A stretch of 44,177 nt of DNA, taken from positions 1 to 44,177 of the forward strand of contig JAEDGQ010000005.1 in the NCBI GenBank assembly GCA_016297415.1, written 5' to 3'. The position numbers and the translations under genes were made by a program. Under the pieces are notes generated by a model. It ran no database searches, was not told the DNA's origin, and saw only the letters and a list, made by a program, of their open reading frames with translations. Each line of letters starts with the position of its first letter. Position 1 is the stretch's first letter. This DNA is from Treponema sp. GTDB lineage: Bacteria > Spirochaetota > Spirochaetia > Treponematales > Treponemataceae. This document shows positions 43,550-44,177 of this stretch, one piece after another.

Positions 43550-43673
43550 GGGGATGACCAATAAGTTAGCATTACGGTGGTTGAGTTTATCGAAGCCACC
43601 ATATTTAGTGTAGCAGTCATTTCGACAAGCTCAACCACCACAAGTTGAACTTTTTGGACATCCCCTTTTTTTT
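43550..43673 (+). repeat. Terminator-bounded nested palindrome after argA
   Basis: The outer arms GGGGATG-A-CC and GG-A-CATCCCC are followed by eight T. Inside are CGGTGGTTGAGTTTATCGAA and TTCGACAAGCTCAACCACC, which pair with each other and closely match 24384-24548. It probably ends the queH-argA transcript. Confidence 0.78.
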
Positions 43674-43806
43674 GCTCATAGAAAATTCTGTATCTGATAT
43701 TTACAGCCTTAAGATATTAATATTTTCTCTGTTTCACGACTAATTTCTATATATTTTCCTTCAAAAATTCTTCAAACAACAAACGACCATTTGTCTGTAA
43801 AATTCC

Positions 43807-43881
43807 GGGAATTCATACGGAATTCAGAGTTGAATTCCCTGAATTTACTTTGAATTCCAAATAATTCAGATATATATCTGA
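43807..43881. repeat. Palindrome cluster (GAATTC repeats and a 16-bp palindrome)
   Basis: Four GAATTC lie at 43809, 43820, 43832 and 43852. GGGAATTCA (43807) and TGAATTCCC (43831) are perfect 9-bp arms. TCAGATATATATCTGA (43866-43881) is a perfect palindrome. No gene is seen from 43527 to the window end. Confidence 0.6.
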
Positions 43882-43904
43882 GGAAAAACAATAATTTCAA
43901 CAAG

Positions 43905-43934
43905 TTTTAAATGACGAACATTCGTCATTTAAAA
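43905..43934. repeat. Perfect 14-bp-arm inverted repeat
   Basis: TTTTAAATGACGAA and TTCGTCATTTAAAA flank CA. No T-run beyond the stem suggests a terminator, so a protein-binding site or cruciform is more likely. A weaker repeat (TAAACTAAC / GTCAGTTTA) follows at 43940-43967. Confidence 0.65.
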
Positions 43935-43973
43935 GGGCTTTAAACTAACTAACAGATGTCAGTTTAAATATAG

Positions 43974-43989
43974 TGTTTCACGTGAAACA
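43974..43989. promoter_or_regulatory. parS: parS site (perfect)
   Basis: TGTTTCACGTGAAACA is an exact match to the bacterial ParB-binding parS palindrome. ParB loads here and spreads, organising the origin region for segregation. Confidence 0.9.
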
Positions 43990-44058
43990 TTCCTGATTAT
44001 TCGCTGTAATATCACTTTCTGTACATAATCTGTTTTAATTACGCTTCTTTTACAAAAA

Positions 44059-44074
44059 AGTTTCTCATGAAACA
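44059..44074. promoter_or_regulatory. Degenerate parS-like site
   Basis: AGTTTCTCATGAAACA has three mismatches to the perfect parS. Its centre is 85 bp from that of the first site. Confidence 0.5.
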
Positions 44075-44107
44075 TTTTAACCAATAGCAAAACAAATATT
44101 CTGAAAA

Positions 44108-44123
44108 TGTTTCTCGAGAAACA
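44108..44123. promoter_or_regulatory. Palindromic parS variant
   Basis: TGTTTCTCGAGAAACA is a perfect palindrome with two changes from parS, placed symmetrically (CACGTG becomes CTCGAG). Confidence 0.6.
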
Positions 44124-44161
44124 TAATTTATTAATCATTTGATAAAAAAGTATTGAAAAAA

Positions 44162-44177
44162 TGTTTCTCGTGAAACA
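44162..44177. promoter_or_regulatory. parS: parS-like site, one mismatch
   Basis: TGTTTCTCGTGAAACA differs from parS only at position 7. It ends exactly at the window edge, so the cluster may continue. Confidence 0.7.

Noticed and set aside
1..44177. tRNA, rRNA genes and CRISPR arrays
   Set aside because: No cloverleaf with a TpsiC-type arm, no rRNA signature and no regularly spaced repeat array were found by eye.
43527..44177. oriC itself
   Set aside because: parS sites and palindromes suggest origin proximity, but no DnaA-box cluster or dnaA/dnaN gene is visible in the window.

Overview
The window is AT-rich bacterial DNA that reads as a host-associated Treponema (gut or rumen type). The evidence is indirect: many lipoproteins with relaxed spirochaete lipoboxes, an archaeal-type PheRS beta chain as in spirochaetes, a large pyruvate:ferredoxin oxidoreductase, and enzymes for plant cell wall polymers. 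The species is not identifiable from the sequence alone.

Layout. 1-3.5 kb (minus): a META-domain lipoprotein and a TrkH/TrkA potassium uptake pair. 3.7-11.8 kb (plus): a compact run of coaX, a five-gene oligopeptide/dipeptide ABC transporter and an HrpB-type helicase. 11.8-15.0 kb: a GH43 glycosidase and a secreted pectinesterase, divergently transcribed. 15.1-18.5 kb (minus): an orphan D12-class adenine methyltransferase, a TM2 protein, a flavodoxin-like reductase, a decayed nitroreductase and an unknown protein. 18.6-24.0 kb: full-length nifJ, whose 3' end is duplicated around a 1.35-kb insert carrying a PBECR4-type nuclease-fold gene. 24.6-31.8 kb (minus): a four-gene operon of predicted surface proteins, two of them large fibronectin-III lipoproteins. 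31.9-35.4 kb: carB with a leader peptide and attenuator. 35.6-37.8 kb (plus): an ABC-2 type exporter pair and a Nudix hydrolase. 37.8-40.2 kb (minus): pheT with an extra tRNA-binding domain. 40.5-43.5 kb: an XRE regulator, a YhbY RNA-binding protein, queH behind a terminator-bearing leader, and argA. 43.5-44.2 kb: no gene, but one perfect parS site, three variants and other palindromes.

The most unusual region is 18.7-21.0 kb. A 474-bp stretch of nifJ is present twice with no differences, 1827 bp apart. The intact gene ends in a recoded, mostly silent tail, while the displaced fragment keeps the tail and terminator that look native. Between them lie a promoter, a predicted structured RNA of about 160 nt, an intrinsic terminator and the PBECR4 gene. 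This looks like a small integrated element that repairs its target gene, and its cargo has the layout of an RNA-antitoxin (type III-like) toxin locus. Both are hypotheses.

Other recurring themes are: (i) genes with no Shine-Dalgarno sequence whose -10 box sits 6-9 nt before the ATG, suggesting leaderless mRNAs; (ii) three sense-strand leaders with intrinsic terminators (PBECR4 gene, carB, queH); (iii) three families of intergenic palindromic repeats, namely GC-rich elements (4 copies), terminator-bounded nested palindromes (4 copies) and a MITE (2 copies).
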